Source: Pirellulales bacterium (GTDB lineage Bacteria > Planctomycetota > Planctomycetia > Pirellulales > JAEUIK01). From it: a DNA stretch of 64,000 bases. The stretch covers positions 1 through 64,000 of the forward strand of contig JAIBBY010000013.1 of assembly GCA_019694455.1 (NCBI GenBank). The letters run 5' to 3'. Of the stretch, positions 53,100-61,866 are shown piece after piece. How positions within the stretch are numbered: the stretch's first letter is position 1; the number at the start of each line of letters is the position of its first letter. Both the position numbers and the translations under genes were made by a program. A model generated the notes under the pieces. It searched no databases. It had not been told where the DNA came from and saw only the letters and a list, made by a program, of their open reading frames with translations.

Positions 53100-54071
53100 A
53101 TGTCTTGTCGGAACAGATGGTTCACTGTGATCGCGTATTGCGCTATGGCCGCCTCCGCGCGCGCGGCGACCGTGGTCGCCACCGGTGATTCGCAATCAGC
53201 GGCCTATGGCGACCGCTTGCAGGCGATGTTGACTCGGTTAGGTGTCGATGCCTCGGCATTGAAGTTAGCCAGCGGCGGCGCGACGAGCAAAGTATACGCA
53301 GGCGTCGATGTTGATCTTGCGACGACTCCACCGCGGGCACACGACTTTGCCACCGACGCGATTGAACTGCAGGCCGATTTGGTGTTGTTCATGCTCGGGA
53401 CGAACGACGCTTTGCAATCGGACGATTGGTTTCCGCAATATCAAACTTTGATCTCCGGAGCTTTTGATCGCCTGGACGCAGCGGGAGTGCGAGTGGTGAT
53501 TGGTTCCAACTTGCCGATCCTGCCTTACGATGGTTATCCGCGCTACGCCGTAGGGGACGAACGGCTGCGCACGCTCTACCATCCGTGGCTTCAGGCGCAG
53601 GCGGCGCAGCGCGGCTATGTCTATCTGGACAACTACTCGGCCATTCAGCAACAGGCTAATTGGCAATCTTGGTATAGCGACAATGGCCAAACGCCGGGAT
53701 ATGTGCATCTGTATTGGCGAGCGCCTGATGGGAGTCGGCCGGGCTACGATTGGCTAGCCGAGCGAATGGCGCGCGGCGTTGCACAGGCTTATGTAGGCGA
53801 TGCCAATCTGGATGGCGTCGTCGATGGCGCCGACTACACCGCGTGGGCCGACCACTTACAGCAGGCGGGCAAGTTTCGCGATGGCGACTTCAATTGCGAC
53901 GGCATCGTCGACGGCGCCGACTATACTTTGTGGGCAGATCACTTCAACTCGGCGGCGGCCGGCGCGCTGCCTGTGCCTGAGCCGAGCTGTGGCGTGCTGG
54001 GCACGCTGGCCGCGCTGCTGATCGCGGCGCGTTTTCGAGCAAAGCGACGTCAGCCAGCAAGCGCGCGCTAG
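53100..54071 (+). CDS. SGNH/GDSL hydrolase with dockerin-like module and PEP-CTERM anchor
   Basis: A 323-residue exported protein from ATG 53100. Signal peptide to about residue 22 (ends ASARA). The SGNH blocks are ATGDSQSAA (Ser), LASGGAT (Gly), LGTNDAL (Asn) and a late His in GYVHLYW, giving an esterase/acyl-hydrolase fold. Two dockerin-like loops follow: GDANLDGVVDGADYTAWADHL and GDFNCDGIVDGADYTLWADHF. The end is VPEPSCGVLGTLAALLIAARFRAKRR, a PEP-CTERM signal. Function inferred: an esterase tethered to the cell surface, possibly acting on acylated polysaccharide. The residues before ATG 53100 in the same frame are not signal-like. Confidence 0.87.
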   Translation: MSCRNRWFTVIAYCAMAASARAATVVATGDSQSAAYGDRLQAMLTRLGVDASALKLASGGATSKVYAGVDVDLATTPPRAHDFATDAIELQADLVLFMLGTNDALQSDDWFPQYQTLISGAFDRLDAAGVRVVIGSNLPILPYDGYPRYAVGDERLRTLYHPWLQAQAAQRGYVYLDNYSAIQQQANWQSWYSDNGQTPGYVHLYWRAPDGSRPGYDWLAERMARGVAQAYVGDANLDGVVDGADYTAWADHLQQAGKFRDGDFNCDGIVDGADYTLWADHFNSAAAGALPVPEPSCGVLGTLAALLIAARFRAKRRQPASAR

Positions 54072-54185
54072 CACGCCGCGCGCCATCGTACTCGCCTGGA
54101 CTTTGGCGCCGAGCATTGGCTACTCTGGGCCGCCCCCGGCGGCTTCGCCGCCGAGGCCCAGACCGACTGATGGAGGGCCAAGACC

Positions 54186-55592
54186 ATGCAAGGACGCTGG
54201 TTCCACAGAATCGCCGCCGCGGCGGCGCTATTTACGCTGACGTGCATTGGTGGCAGCGATTGCCGAGCGCAAGGCGCCTCGCAGCGCGCCGCGGCGCACA
54301 ACGCGCCGCGCGCTTATCCTGGGCGGCGAGCAACCTTTGAGCGGCCAGCGACGGTCGAGCAGCGGCCATCCGCTCTGATGCGAGTTTCCGCAGGCTGGAA
54401 GGACGCTTTGGAAGGGGCCTCGGCGCTACTGCGTCCTGGCAATGGCGGGGGGCAAACCGCACTGGAATTTTGGGCGACCGAGCGTGAAGGACTTGGCCCC
54501 GCAGATGGGACGAAAGGTCCACTCGCCGCGCCGGCGGACCTATCGACCCAGCGCGACGCGTTGGGGCGAAAGTTCAGCGTGGCGCATTGGAACGGCGGCG
54601 ACGAAGGACTGGCCGAATTACGCCGAATTCCACGCTTGCGATGGCTCGAATTGGGACTGACCAACGTCACCGACGTCGGACTGGAGCAACTTGCCGGGCT
54701 GAACGAACTGGAAGTCCTCAAACTCCAGCAAACGCGAATCGGCGACGCCGGCCTGCTGTCGCTGCTCAAGTTGCCTGGTCTCACGGCGCTAACGCTGCAC
54801 GACACTCGGGTAACGGCCGAAGGCATGAACGCGCTGGCGCGACTATCCGATTTGCGATATCTGAACGTGTCTTGGACCACGATCGGAAACGAGGGGCTGG
54901 CAAGGCTCTCCGCGCTGCCGCATCTTGAGGTGCTGCACGCCAGCGACGCCGGCCTGACTGACGAAGGACTTGCAGCCTTGTCGTCACTGCGCGAGTTACA
55001 GAATCTGCGACTTGGTTACAACGCGATCAGCGATGCCGGCCTTGGGGCGCTTGCCTCACTGAAGGAACTGAACGAGTTGCAAATCGAGCAGACCGATCTG
55101 AGCGATGCCGGCATGGCGCAACTGGCTCGTTTGCCGAGGTTGGCGGGCCTCAAGATCTCCGATACGCAAGTGACCGATGCTGGCGTCGAAATCCTCTGCC
55201 GCATGCCGCTGCTCGATCGGCTAGACCTGACGAATTTGCGTGTGACCGATGCCGGAGCGGCCCGATTGGCGACCTGTCGACGGCTGGCATGGCTGGTGCT
55301 CGATGGCACCGATGTGACGGATGAAAGCATGGAATATCTAGCCCGTGCGCCACAACTCATGGCATTGAGTCTGCGCGGCACAAGAATTAGCGACGCAGGC
55401 GTGCGACAAATCGCGCGGATGCCAAGGTTGTCGCGGTTGTCGCTCAAGGAAACCGAGATCACCGACGCCGCGCTCGGCGAACTGGCAAATGTTCGCCACC
55501 TGGCGGTGCTTGATCTACGCGGCACGCATACCACACCCGAGGCAGTCGGGCGGTTGGCGTCGGCCCGGCCTGAAATGGAGATTATGCGGTGA
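54186..55592 (+). CDS. Exported leucine-rich-repeat protein, 13 repeats in register
   Basis: A 468-residue protein with signal peptide (FHRIAAAAALFTLTCIGGSDCRA), a disordered Pro/Arg-rich linker to about 125, then LRRs. From residue 145 there are exactly thirteen 24-residue units (145-456) followed by a half unit of 12 residues to the C-terminus. The consensus is L-x-x-L-x-x-L-x-x-L-x-L-x-x-T-x-(I/V)-(T/S)-D-A-G-L-x-x. The repeat form is the RI-like/cysteine-free class common in planctomycete surface proteins. It should form a curved solenoid used for protein binding. It is coupled to the next gene by a GTGA overlap, so the two proteins may act together. Confidence 0.9.
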   Translation: MQGRWFHRIAAAAALFTLTCIGGSDCRAQGASQRAAAHNAPRAYPGRRATFERPATVEQRPSALMRVSAGWKDALEGASALLRPGNGGGQTALEFWATEREGLGPADGTKGPLAAPADLSTQRDALGRKFSVAHWNGGDEGLAELRRIPRLRWLELGLTNVTDVGLEQLAGLNELEVLKLQQTRIGDAGLLSLLKLPGLTALTLHDTRVTAEGMNALARLSDLRYLNVSWTTIGNEGLARLSALPHLEVLHASDAGLTDEGLAALSSLRELQNLRLGYNAISDAGLGALASLKELNELQIEQTDLSDAGMAQLARLPRLAGLKISDTQVTDAGVEILCRMPLLDRLDLTNLRVTDAGAARLATCRRLAWLVLDGTDVTDESMEYLARAPQLMALSLRGTRISDAGVRQIARMPRLSRLSLKETEITDAALGELANVRHLAVLDLRGTHTTPEAVGRLASARPEMEIMR

Positions 55593-56947
55593 AGACGACT
55601 TCGCGAATGCGATCGATTGCGGCGCCTGTGTTTTGCTGGCTCTGCGCGGCGGCCGTTGGTTGGCCAGCGCCAGCAGTGGCGGATGATTGGACTCAATTTC
55701 GCGGACCGGATGGGCAAGGACATTCCGCCGGGCCGCAAGCGCCGGTGCAGTGGAGCGAATCGCAAAACATTGCCTGGCGGGCCGAAATTGCCGGTCTCGG
55801 CTGGTCGTCGCCCGTGGTCTCGCGCGGGATGGTGTGGATCACTACGGCGATTGAAGACGAGGGTTCGTTGCGGGCGATCGCGCTCGATGCGCGAAACGGC
55901 GAACTTTTGCGCGACGTGGAGGTGTTTCACAAGCCCGACCTGGGGCGGATCAACGCCAAGAACAGCCATGCCTCGCCGACGCCGGTGATCGACGGCGATC
56001 AGGTGTACGTTCATTTTGGGGCGCAAGGCACGGCGTGCCTCAACCGGTCGGGCGAAGTGGTTTGGCGCACGCAACTCAACTACGACCAGCATCACGGTCC
56101 CGGCGGATCGCCGATCGTGTGGCGCGATTTGCTGATTCTGAATTGCGACGGACTCGATACACAGGCCGTAGTGGCGCTAGACAAGCGCACCGGTCGCGAG
56201 GTGTGGCGTTCACCGCGACAAGGCAAGAACGCTTATTCCACGCCCCTTGCGGTGCGCTGGGAGGCAGGCGAGCAGATCATCTCCAGCGGTGGCGACGGTG
56301 TTTTTGCCTATGACCCTCGGACGGGCGCTGAACTGTGGCGCTGCCGATACGAGGGACATTCGGTCATCCCGCGTCCCGTATTCGCCGATGGCCTGGTCCA
56401 TATCTGTTCGGGCTACTGGAATCCAACATTGTATTCCATCCGCATCGACGGCGCTGGCGACGTGACCGACACACACGTGGCGAGCACCTTTCGGCGCGGC
56501 GTGCCCTTCACGCCTTCGCCGCTGCTATTCGACGACATGCTTTTGCTGGTGAGCGACCGCGGCATTGCCACCTGCATTCAGGCGAAAACTGGCCGCGAGG
56601 TGTGGCGACATCGCCTGATGGGGGAATACTCGGCATCGCCGATCCAAGTTGCTGGACGGATTTATCTGTTGAACGAAGAGGGAACAACGACGGTGCTGGC
56701 CGCTGGCCCCAAGTATCAAGAACTCGCTGTCAGCGACTTGGAAGGACGTTCGTTGGCTTCCCCAGCGGTGGCGGAGGGGGCCATTTATCTACGCACCGAT
56801 CAGGCGGTGTACTGCATCCGCGACGCGCAGGCCGCGGGGCCCAACGTGGCGCAGCAGCAACGTTCCGCGCGGCAAGAATCGGGCGTGCGCCGTGTTCAGG
56901 CGCTGGCGCCAGTCGGTCAGCGACGAGTTCCCGCCACCAAGCGCTAG
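55589..56947 (+). CDS. PQQ-repeat beta-propeller protein, exported
   Basis: A 452-residue protein from GTG 55589, which overlaps the previous stop (GTGA). Signal peptide to about residue 31 (WPAPAVADD). Repeated PQQ-type blades follow: WTQFRGPDGQGHS (the opening of many planctomycete PQQ proteins), LRAIALDARNGELLRDVE, VVALDKRTGREVWRSP, VFAYDPRTGAELWRC and ATCIQAKTGREVWRH. The propeller resembles BamB and PQQ dehydrogenase folds, but no Trp-docking or calcium/PQQ-ligand set typical of an active quinoprotein was evident, so a binding role is more likely. The C-terminal 50 residues are low-complexity. Confidence 0.9.
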   Translation: MKTTSRMRSIAAPVFCWLCAAAVGWPAPAVADDWTQFRGPDGQGHSAGPQAPVQWSESQNIAWRAEIAGLGWSSPVVSRGMVWITTAIEDEGSLRAIALDARNGELLRDVEVFHKPDLGRINAKNSHASPTPVIDGDQVYVHFGAQGTACLNRSGEVVWRTQLNYDQHHGPGGSPIVWRDLLILNCDGLDTQAVVALDKRTGREVWRSPRQGKNAYSTPLAVRWEAGEQIISSGGDGVFAYDPRTGAELWRCRYEGHSVIPRPVFADGLVHICSGYWNPTLYSIRIDGAGDVTDTHVASTFRRGVPFTPSPLLFDDMLLLVSDRGIATCIQAKTGREVWRHRLMGEYSASPIQVAGRIYLLNEEGTTTVLAAGPKYQELAVSDLEGRSLASPAVAEGAIYLRTDQAVYCIRDAQAAGPNVAQQQRSARQESGVRRVQALAPVGQRRVPATKR

Positions 56948-57041
56948 TTTAGCTGGCGACCAATTCCCGATCTGCGCCGAACGGACGCAACAAGAATCGC
57001 CCTTGCTACGTATTCTGCTGAACTAGAAATGAACGCACTCA

Positions 57042-57085
57042 CGCACCAAGCGATCCTTCGAACCGCGGCGCAACTTCTTGGTGCG
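57042..57085. terminator. Possible hairpin between convergent genes
   Basis: Arms CGCACCAAG and CTTGGTGCG (9 bp, exact) flank a 26-nt loop in the 177-bp gap between the PQQ-repeat gene and the DegT gene, which converge. No U-tract. Confidence 0.35.
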
Positions 57086-57124
57086 CCCACTATTGCCTGA
57101 CACCGCTGCTAAATACCACTGTTC

Positions 57125-58360
57125 TTAGCGGCGTTCCGGATGATTCTGCCGCACCGGCGAGGGCGCGAGATGCTTGGGCCGGGGGATCGAGTGGCCGCCG
57201 GCGGGTCGGGCAGCGCCGAAGAAATCGGCGATGGCGACGACCACCGCGTCCTGCTCGACCGATTGCAACTCGGGAAAGATTGGCAGCGCCAAAGTCTCGC
57301 GAGCGGCGCGCTCGGTTTCTGGTAGCGGCCCGGTCGTTGCTTGCAGGCTGGCGAAGCAGGCCTGCTGATGCAGCGGCAACGGATAATAGATTTCCGTGCC
57401 GATCTTGCGATCGGTCAGGTGCTTGCGGAGCGCGTCGCGTTTGCCACCCGCCACGCGAACCACATATTGATTCCAAACGTGACGCCGTGCCGGCGCGACT
57501 GTGGGGAGTGAGAGAAATCGCTCTAGACCGTGAGCCGTGAACAGTTGCTCATAACGACGGGCGTTCCCGGCGCGCAATTCGGTCCAGGCATCGAGATGTG
57601 GCAGCTTGACGTTGAGCACCGCCGCCTGCAGCGAATCGAGGCGGCTGTTGATGCCAACTACTTGATGGTAATAGCGCGGCTCCATGCCATGCCCCCGAAG
57701 TAGACGCAGTTTGGCCGCCAGGATTTCGTCGTTGGTGGTCAGCATGCCGCCGTCGCCGGCGCCGCCGAGATTCTTGGTGGGATAGAAGCTGAAGCAACTC
57801 ATGTGCCCCATCGATCCCGCACGTCGGCCTTGATACTCGGCGCCGATGGCCTGGGCGGCGTCCTCAATGACAGTGAGGCCATAGTTGCGCCCCGCAGCTA
57901 AAATGGCGTCCATATCGGCGCATTGACCAAACAAGTGGACCGGAATGATCGCTTTGGCGCGTGGCGTGACGGCGGCGGCTACGCACTGGGGATCGATGTT
58001 GTAGGTATCGGGGTCAATATCGACAAAGACAGGCCGCGCGCCCAAGCGCCAGACGGCGCTGGCGGTGGCGAAGAAGGTGTAACTGGGCACCAGCACGTCG
58101 TCACCAGGGCCGATGTCGCAGGCCATTAGCGCCAAGAGCAAGGCGTCGCTGCCCGAGGCGCAAGCCACGCCATATCGGGCCTGCGAATAGGAGGCCACCT
58201 GCTCTTCGAGTTGCTGGCATTCGGGTCCAAAGATAAAGCGAGTGGAATCGCAGACTTGCATCACGGCCGCCCGAATCTCGTCGCGCAGCGCGGTGTGTTG
58301 ACGTTGCAGATCGAACAAAGGCACCGCTGCTGAACCGGCCGACGAATGCTGCGAATTCAT
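57125..58360 (-). CDS. DegT/DnrJ/EryC1/StrS sugar aminotransferase
   Basis: A 411-residue PLP enzyme; AAGGGAAT precedes ATG 58360. Landmarks: VPLFDLQRQHTALRDEI, CASGSDALLLALMACDIGPGDDVLVPSYTFFATASAV, GARPVFVDIDPDTYNID, PVHLFGQCADMD, VIEDAAQAIGAEYQGRRAGSMG, and the Schiff-base Lys in FSFYPTKNLGGAGDGGML. The C-terminal part has GINSRLDSLQAAVLNVKL and IGTEIYYPLPLHQQACF. These enzymes aminate nucleotide-linked keto-sugars used for surface glycans. The last 25 residues are a Pro/Arg-rich tail. No other sugar-nucleotide gene is nearby. Confidence 0.95.
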   Translation of the reverse strand: MNSQHSSAGSAAVPLFDLQRQHTALRDEIRAAVMQVCDSTRFIFGPECQQLEEQVASYSQARYGVACASGSDALLLALMACDIGPGDDVLVPSYTFFATASAVWRLGARPVFVDIDPDTYNIDPQCVAAAVTPRAKAIIPVHLFGQCADMDAILAAGRNYGLTVIEDAAQAIGAEYQGRRAGSMGHMSCFSFYPTKNLGGAGDGGMLTTNDEILAAKLRLLRGHGMEPRYYHQVVGINSRLDSLQAAVLNVKLPHLDAWTELRAGNARRYEQLFTAHGLERFLSLPTVAPARRHVWNQYVVRVAGGKRDALRKHLTDRKIGTEIYYPLPLHQQACFASLQATTGPLPETERAARETLALPIFPELQSVEQDAVVVAIADFFGAARPAGGHSIPRPKHLAPSPVRQNHPERR

Positions 58361-58512
58361 GACTATTCCCTTAGTCTTGGATGGCGCGTGGACCCATCAA
58401 GTCCTGACGCCGATATCGGTCGCGAACATTAGGTCGCACGTCCTTTTGCGTCAATATGGGCTGAGGCCACCGTAATTCGGCGAAAATAGGAAGTTCAGCC
58501 AAGCGGATTTAT

Positions 58513-58547
58513 GCCGGATCGCTGACAATTGCCGGCAGCGATTCGGC
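58513..58547. other. 12-bp stem hairpin upstream of the redoxin/Cu-monooxygenase gene
   Basis: GCCGGATCGCTG and CAGCGATTCGGC pair over 12 positions with one G-U and an 11-nt loop, ending 65 bp before ATG 58613. It could be a leader structure; the surrounding 252-bp divergent gap otherwise shows nothing clear. Confidence 0.35.
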
Positions 58548-58612
58548 CTCTTAGACTCGAATGGTTCGCAGTTTCCTGATAGCACACTGTCTTTGCCTCA
58601 TTTTTGCTAGCA

Positions 58613-61600
58613 ATGAGATTTTGCCTGCCACTTCTCGCTTGCTTCTTGCTAGCCGGCTGCGACGAAGCCGAAGAGCAAACATTGCTTGCGAGCGCGAAGC
58701 CCATAGCGGCTCAAGCCGAGCCGGACGCGACCCGCGCGCCGACTGCCAGCAAGCAGATCGCCGATTTCACCTTGCTTGGTCCCGACGGCAAGAAGTGGTC
58801 ACTCGCCGATGTGAGCGATCGCAGACTGGTCGCCGTCGTATTCGTGGGAACCGAATGCCCTTTGGTCGGGTTGTACATGCCGCGATTGAAGCGTCTGGCG
58901 GAGGAGTTCGCGCCGCAAGGAGTGGCGCTGATCGGTGTGGATTCGAACCAACAAGACACGCCGGAAGACATAGCCGAGTTCGTCTCCGCGCATGCGCCGC
59001 CGTTTCCCATCTTGCGCGACGCCGGGAACTTGGTCGCCGATCAGCTAGGCGCCAAGCGCACTCCCGAAGTGTTCCTACTCGATGATGCCCGCCGCGTTTG
59101 CTACTCGGGGCGCATTGACGACCAGTTTGGCATCGAACGCGGCGTGAACTTTCAGCGGCCCAGCCCTAATCGCCAAGATCTGCGGATCGCGGTTCAGGAA
59201 GCGCTTACCGGCAAGGTAGTCAGCGCGCCGCGTTCCGAACCATCGGGCTGCATCATTGGCCGGATCACCGCGGCCGAGGAGGAGGGCGAGACGACATGGT
59301 CGAAGCACATTGCGCGCATCTTTCAGCGCCGCTGCCAGGAATGTCACCGGCCCAATCAGATCGGGCCATTTCCATTGTTGACCTACGAAGACACACTGGG
59401 CTGGGGGGGAATGATTCGCGAAGTCGTGAATCAGAATCGCATGCCGCCCTGGCACGCCAGCCCGAAATACGGCGAGTTCGTGAACGATGTTCGCCTGACA
59501 GAAACGGAAAAGAAGCAAATCAACGACTGGGTGGCCGCTAGTTGCCCCGAGGGTGATCCGAGCGAGGCGCCGCCTCCGGTGGACTTTCCCGAGGGCTGGC
59601 AAATGACCGATCCAGACCAAGTGGTCTACATTCGAGAAGAGCCATTCGAGATCCCCTCCGAAGGTTACCTGGACTATCAATACTTTGTCGTCAACCCGGG
59701 CTGGACTGAGGACAAATGGATTGTGGCCACCGAAGCGCGGCCGAACGCCCGCCGCGTGGTGCATCACATGGCGGTCTTTTTAAAGCCGCCCGGCGACTTC
59801 TTTAGTCTGCGGACGCAAGGCAAGGTGACCGAGATCGGCGGCTACGTGCCTGGCGCGCATATATCGGGATTCTTGGCGGCGGATGAGCAGGCGGCAGAGG
59901 CAGAGCAACCGTCCGTAGGGCACAGCGAGGCTAATGAACAGCCAGAAGACGAAGCGGCGATCCTGGCGCCCGCTGGCTGGGAATTGGTGTTCGAAATGCA
60001 CTACACTCCGGGCGGCGTAAAGCAGCACGATCGCAGCGGCATCGCGCTACGGTTTGCCGCGGACAAACCGGCGGAATCAAAATCACGACGGCGCTGGGGC
60101 AACGCCCTGGCGACCAACACCGAGTTCGCGATTCCGGCAGCCGCATCGGACTGGCCAATCGAAGCCTGGCACACTGTGGAGCAAGACAGCGAAATGCAGT
60201 GGCTCAATGCCCACATGCATTTGCGCGGCAAGAGCTTTCGGTTCGAGGCGCATTATCCCAATGGCGAGCGTGAGATTCTGCTCGACATTCCGCGCTACGA
60301 TTTCGATTGGCAAACGATCTACATTTTCAAGCAACCGAAGCGAATGCCGCTCGGCACGCGGTTGCATTGCCTGGCGACGTTCGACAACTCGACCGAGAAT
60401 CTGCGCAATCCAGACGCGGAAAAAATTGTGACCTATGGCCATCAGACTTGGGACGAAATGATGGCTGGCACGCTGGGCATGATTCGCGACGCAACACCAG
60501 CAGAACTGGGGGAAACGCCCACTGCGGATGGCGCCGCGGTCGATATTCTGGCCAACTACACCAAGATCGAACAGGTGGCGCCCGAGAAGCGTCACTACTA
60601 TTACTACCAGCGCGCGCTTTATCGCAAGCTCAAGGGAGACTTGCCTGGGGCGCTTGCCGATTTCGACGCCGCGATCCAAGAGAACGGCGTTTTTGTGGAC
60701 GCCTATTATGAACGGGCGATCGCGCGCCGCGACCTGGGCAACCTCGCGGGCGCCATGGCCGATCTGCAACTGACGCTGTCGCTGCGTCCGAGCCATTCCG
60801 CCGCGCTGACCGAGCGCGGTAGAGTTCAAGCCGCGCAGAATCGGCCACGCGAAGCGCTTGCCGATTTTAGCGCCGCGATTGCTGCTGACCCTCGCAATGC
60901 CTGGGGCTACTACTGGCGGAGCGGCTTGCGGCGCGCCCTGCGCGACGAGGCGGGAGCCCTTGCCGATCTGGATTATTTGATCGACGAGATAAGTCCCGGA
61001 TTCATTCCCGCGCGGTGGGAGCGGGCCAAAGTGCTATTGGCTCTCGATCGCCCCGCTGAGGCTGAGCGGGAGTTCGAATGGTGCATTGAACGCGAGCCCA
61101 CTCGGCGAGTTGAAGCGGTGCGTCGACTCGGCCCCTATTATGTTCGCATGCAAGCTTACGACTCCGCCGTCAAGCAATTTCAGATGCTGATCGACGGCCC
61201 GGAGGAGCAGCACGCGCAGGGGCATTTCTTTTTGGGACTGGTTCGAATCGAACAACAGCGACCAGAAGATGGGCTCGCAGAGCTTGAAAAGGCAATCGAG
61301 TTGCACCCCGATCATGCCGCAGCGCATTTGGCCATCGCTCGACAACAAATGAAGATGAAGCGCGATGAGGATGCGGCGCGGCACTACCGCGAGGTGATGC
61401 GGATCGAGCCAGGAAACGCCGAAGTGGCGAACGATCTGGCTTGGTTGCTGGCCACGACCACCAACGAGGTAGTGCGCGCGAGCGACGATCCGGTACGCCT
61501 AGCCGAGACGTCGCTCGCGGCAGCGAACAAAAACCCGGCCCGGATGGATACGCTAGCGGCGGCGCTGGCGGCCAGTGGCCGATTCGAAGACGCGGCACGC

Positions 61601-61711
61601 GCCGCCCGCCAAGCGGCGGAACTTGCCCGCGCCGCCGGCAATACGGCATTGGCGGCTCAGATCGAGCAGCGGCAGCGCCAATATGAGCAATCCGAACCCT
61701 ACCGGCGCTAA
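58613..61711 (+). CDS. Lipoprotein: redoxin - c-type heme - copper monooxygenase-like - TPR
   Basis: A 1032-residue fusion from ATG 58613 (TTG 58604 is rejected). Lipoprotein signal CLPLLACFLLAGC. Residues about 45-190 are a redoxin domain (FTLLGPDGKKWSLADV, FVGTECPL with a single Cys, AKRTPEVFLLD). A heme site CQECH lies near 240 in IFQRRCQECHRPNQIGP. Residues about 300-640 resemble copper type II monooxygenases of the PHM kind: VVHHMAVFLK (two His), FEMHYTPGG (His), LNAHMHLRGKSFRF (His-x-His) and TWDEMMAGT (Met), which correspond to all copper ligand positions. At least six TPRs fill 650-1030. Fusion of these parts is seen in planctomycetes and acidobacteria as I recall; the substrate is unknown. 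Confidence 0.88.
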   Translation: MRFCLPLLACFLLAGCDEAEEQTLLASAKPIAAQAEPDATRAPTASKQIADFTLLGPDGKKWSLADVSDRRLVAVVFVGTECPLVGLYMPRLKRLAEEFAPQGVALIGVDSNQQDTPEDIAEFVSAHAPPFPILRDAGNLVADQLGAKRTPEVFLLDDARRVCYSGRIDDQFGIERGVNFQRPSPNRQDLRIAVQEALTGKVVSAPRSEPSGCIIGRITAAEEEGETTWSKHIARIFQRRCQECHRPNQIGPFPLLTYEDTLGWGGMIREVVNQNRMPPWHASPKYGEFVNDVRLTETEKKQINDWVAASCPEGDPSEAPPPVDFPEGWQMTDPDQVVYIREEPFEIPSEGYLDYQYFVVNPGWTEDKWIVATEARPNARRVVHHMAVFLKPPGDFFSLRTQGKVTEIGGYVPGAHISGFLAADEQAAEAEQPSVGHSEANEQPEDEAAILAPAGWELVFEMHYTPGGVKQHDRSGIALRFAADKPAESKSRRRWGNALATNTEFAIPAAASDWPIEAWHTVEQDSEMQWLNAHMHLRGKSFRFEAHYPNGEREILLDIPRYDFDWQTIYIFKQPKRMPLGTRLHCLATFDNSTENLRNPDAEKIVTYGHQTWDEMMAGTLGMIRDATPAELGETPTADGAAVDILANYTKIEQVAPEKRHYYYYQRALYRKLKGDLPGALADFDAAIQENGVFVDAYYERAIARRDLGNLAGAMADLQLTLSLRPSHSAALTERGRVQAAQNRPREALADFSAAIAADPRNAWGYYWRSGLRRALRDEAGALADLDYLIDEISPGFIPARWERAKVLLALDRPAEAEREFEWCIEREPTRRVEAVRRLGPYYVRMQAYDSAVKQFQMLIDGPEEQHAQGHFFLGLVRIEQQRPEDGLAELEKAIELHPDHAAAHLAIARQQMKMKRDEDAARHYREVMRIEPGNAEVANDLAWLLATTTNEVVRASDDPVRLAETSLAAANKNPARMDTLAAALAASGRFEDAARAARQAAELARAAGNTALAAQIEQRQRQYEQSEPYRR

Positions 61712-61866
61712 CTGTGCCGCTGCTCTTGCCGCAACGGGCAGAAATTCCGTATCTTTGCAAAAGTCCCGCGCGTTCGGCAGATGAGCACCGGTCTTGGCGT
61801 CGGTTTGTATTCGACGCAGACGGCGGCGGCCGCTAGCTGAATCGCATCGTGCGTCTTCGAGGAGTT

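Noticed and set aside
54618-55559. Possible CRISPR-like or satellite repeat from 72-bp periodicity
   Set aside because: The period is explained by the 24-residue LRR units; there are no spacers.
55016-56095. Open frame of 359 codons on the minus strand
   Set aside because: Spans the LRR and PQQ genes in antisense; Arg/Ser-rich, no motif.
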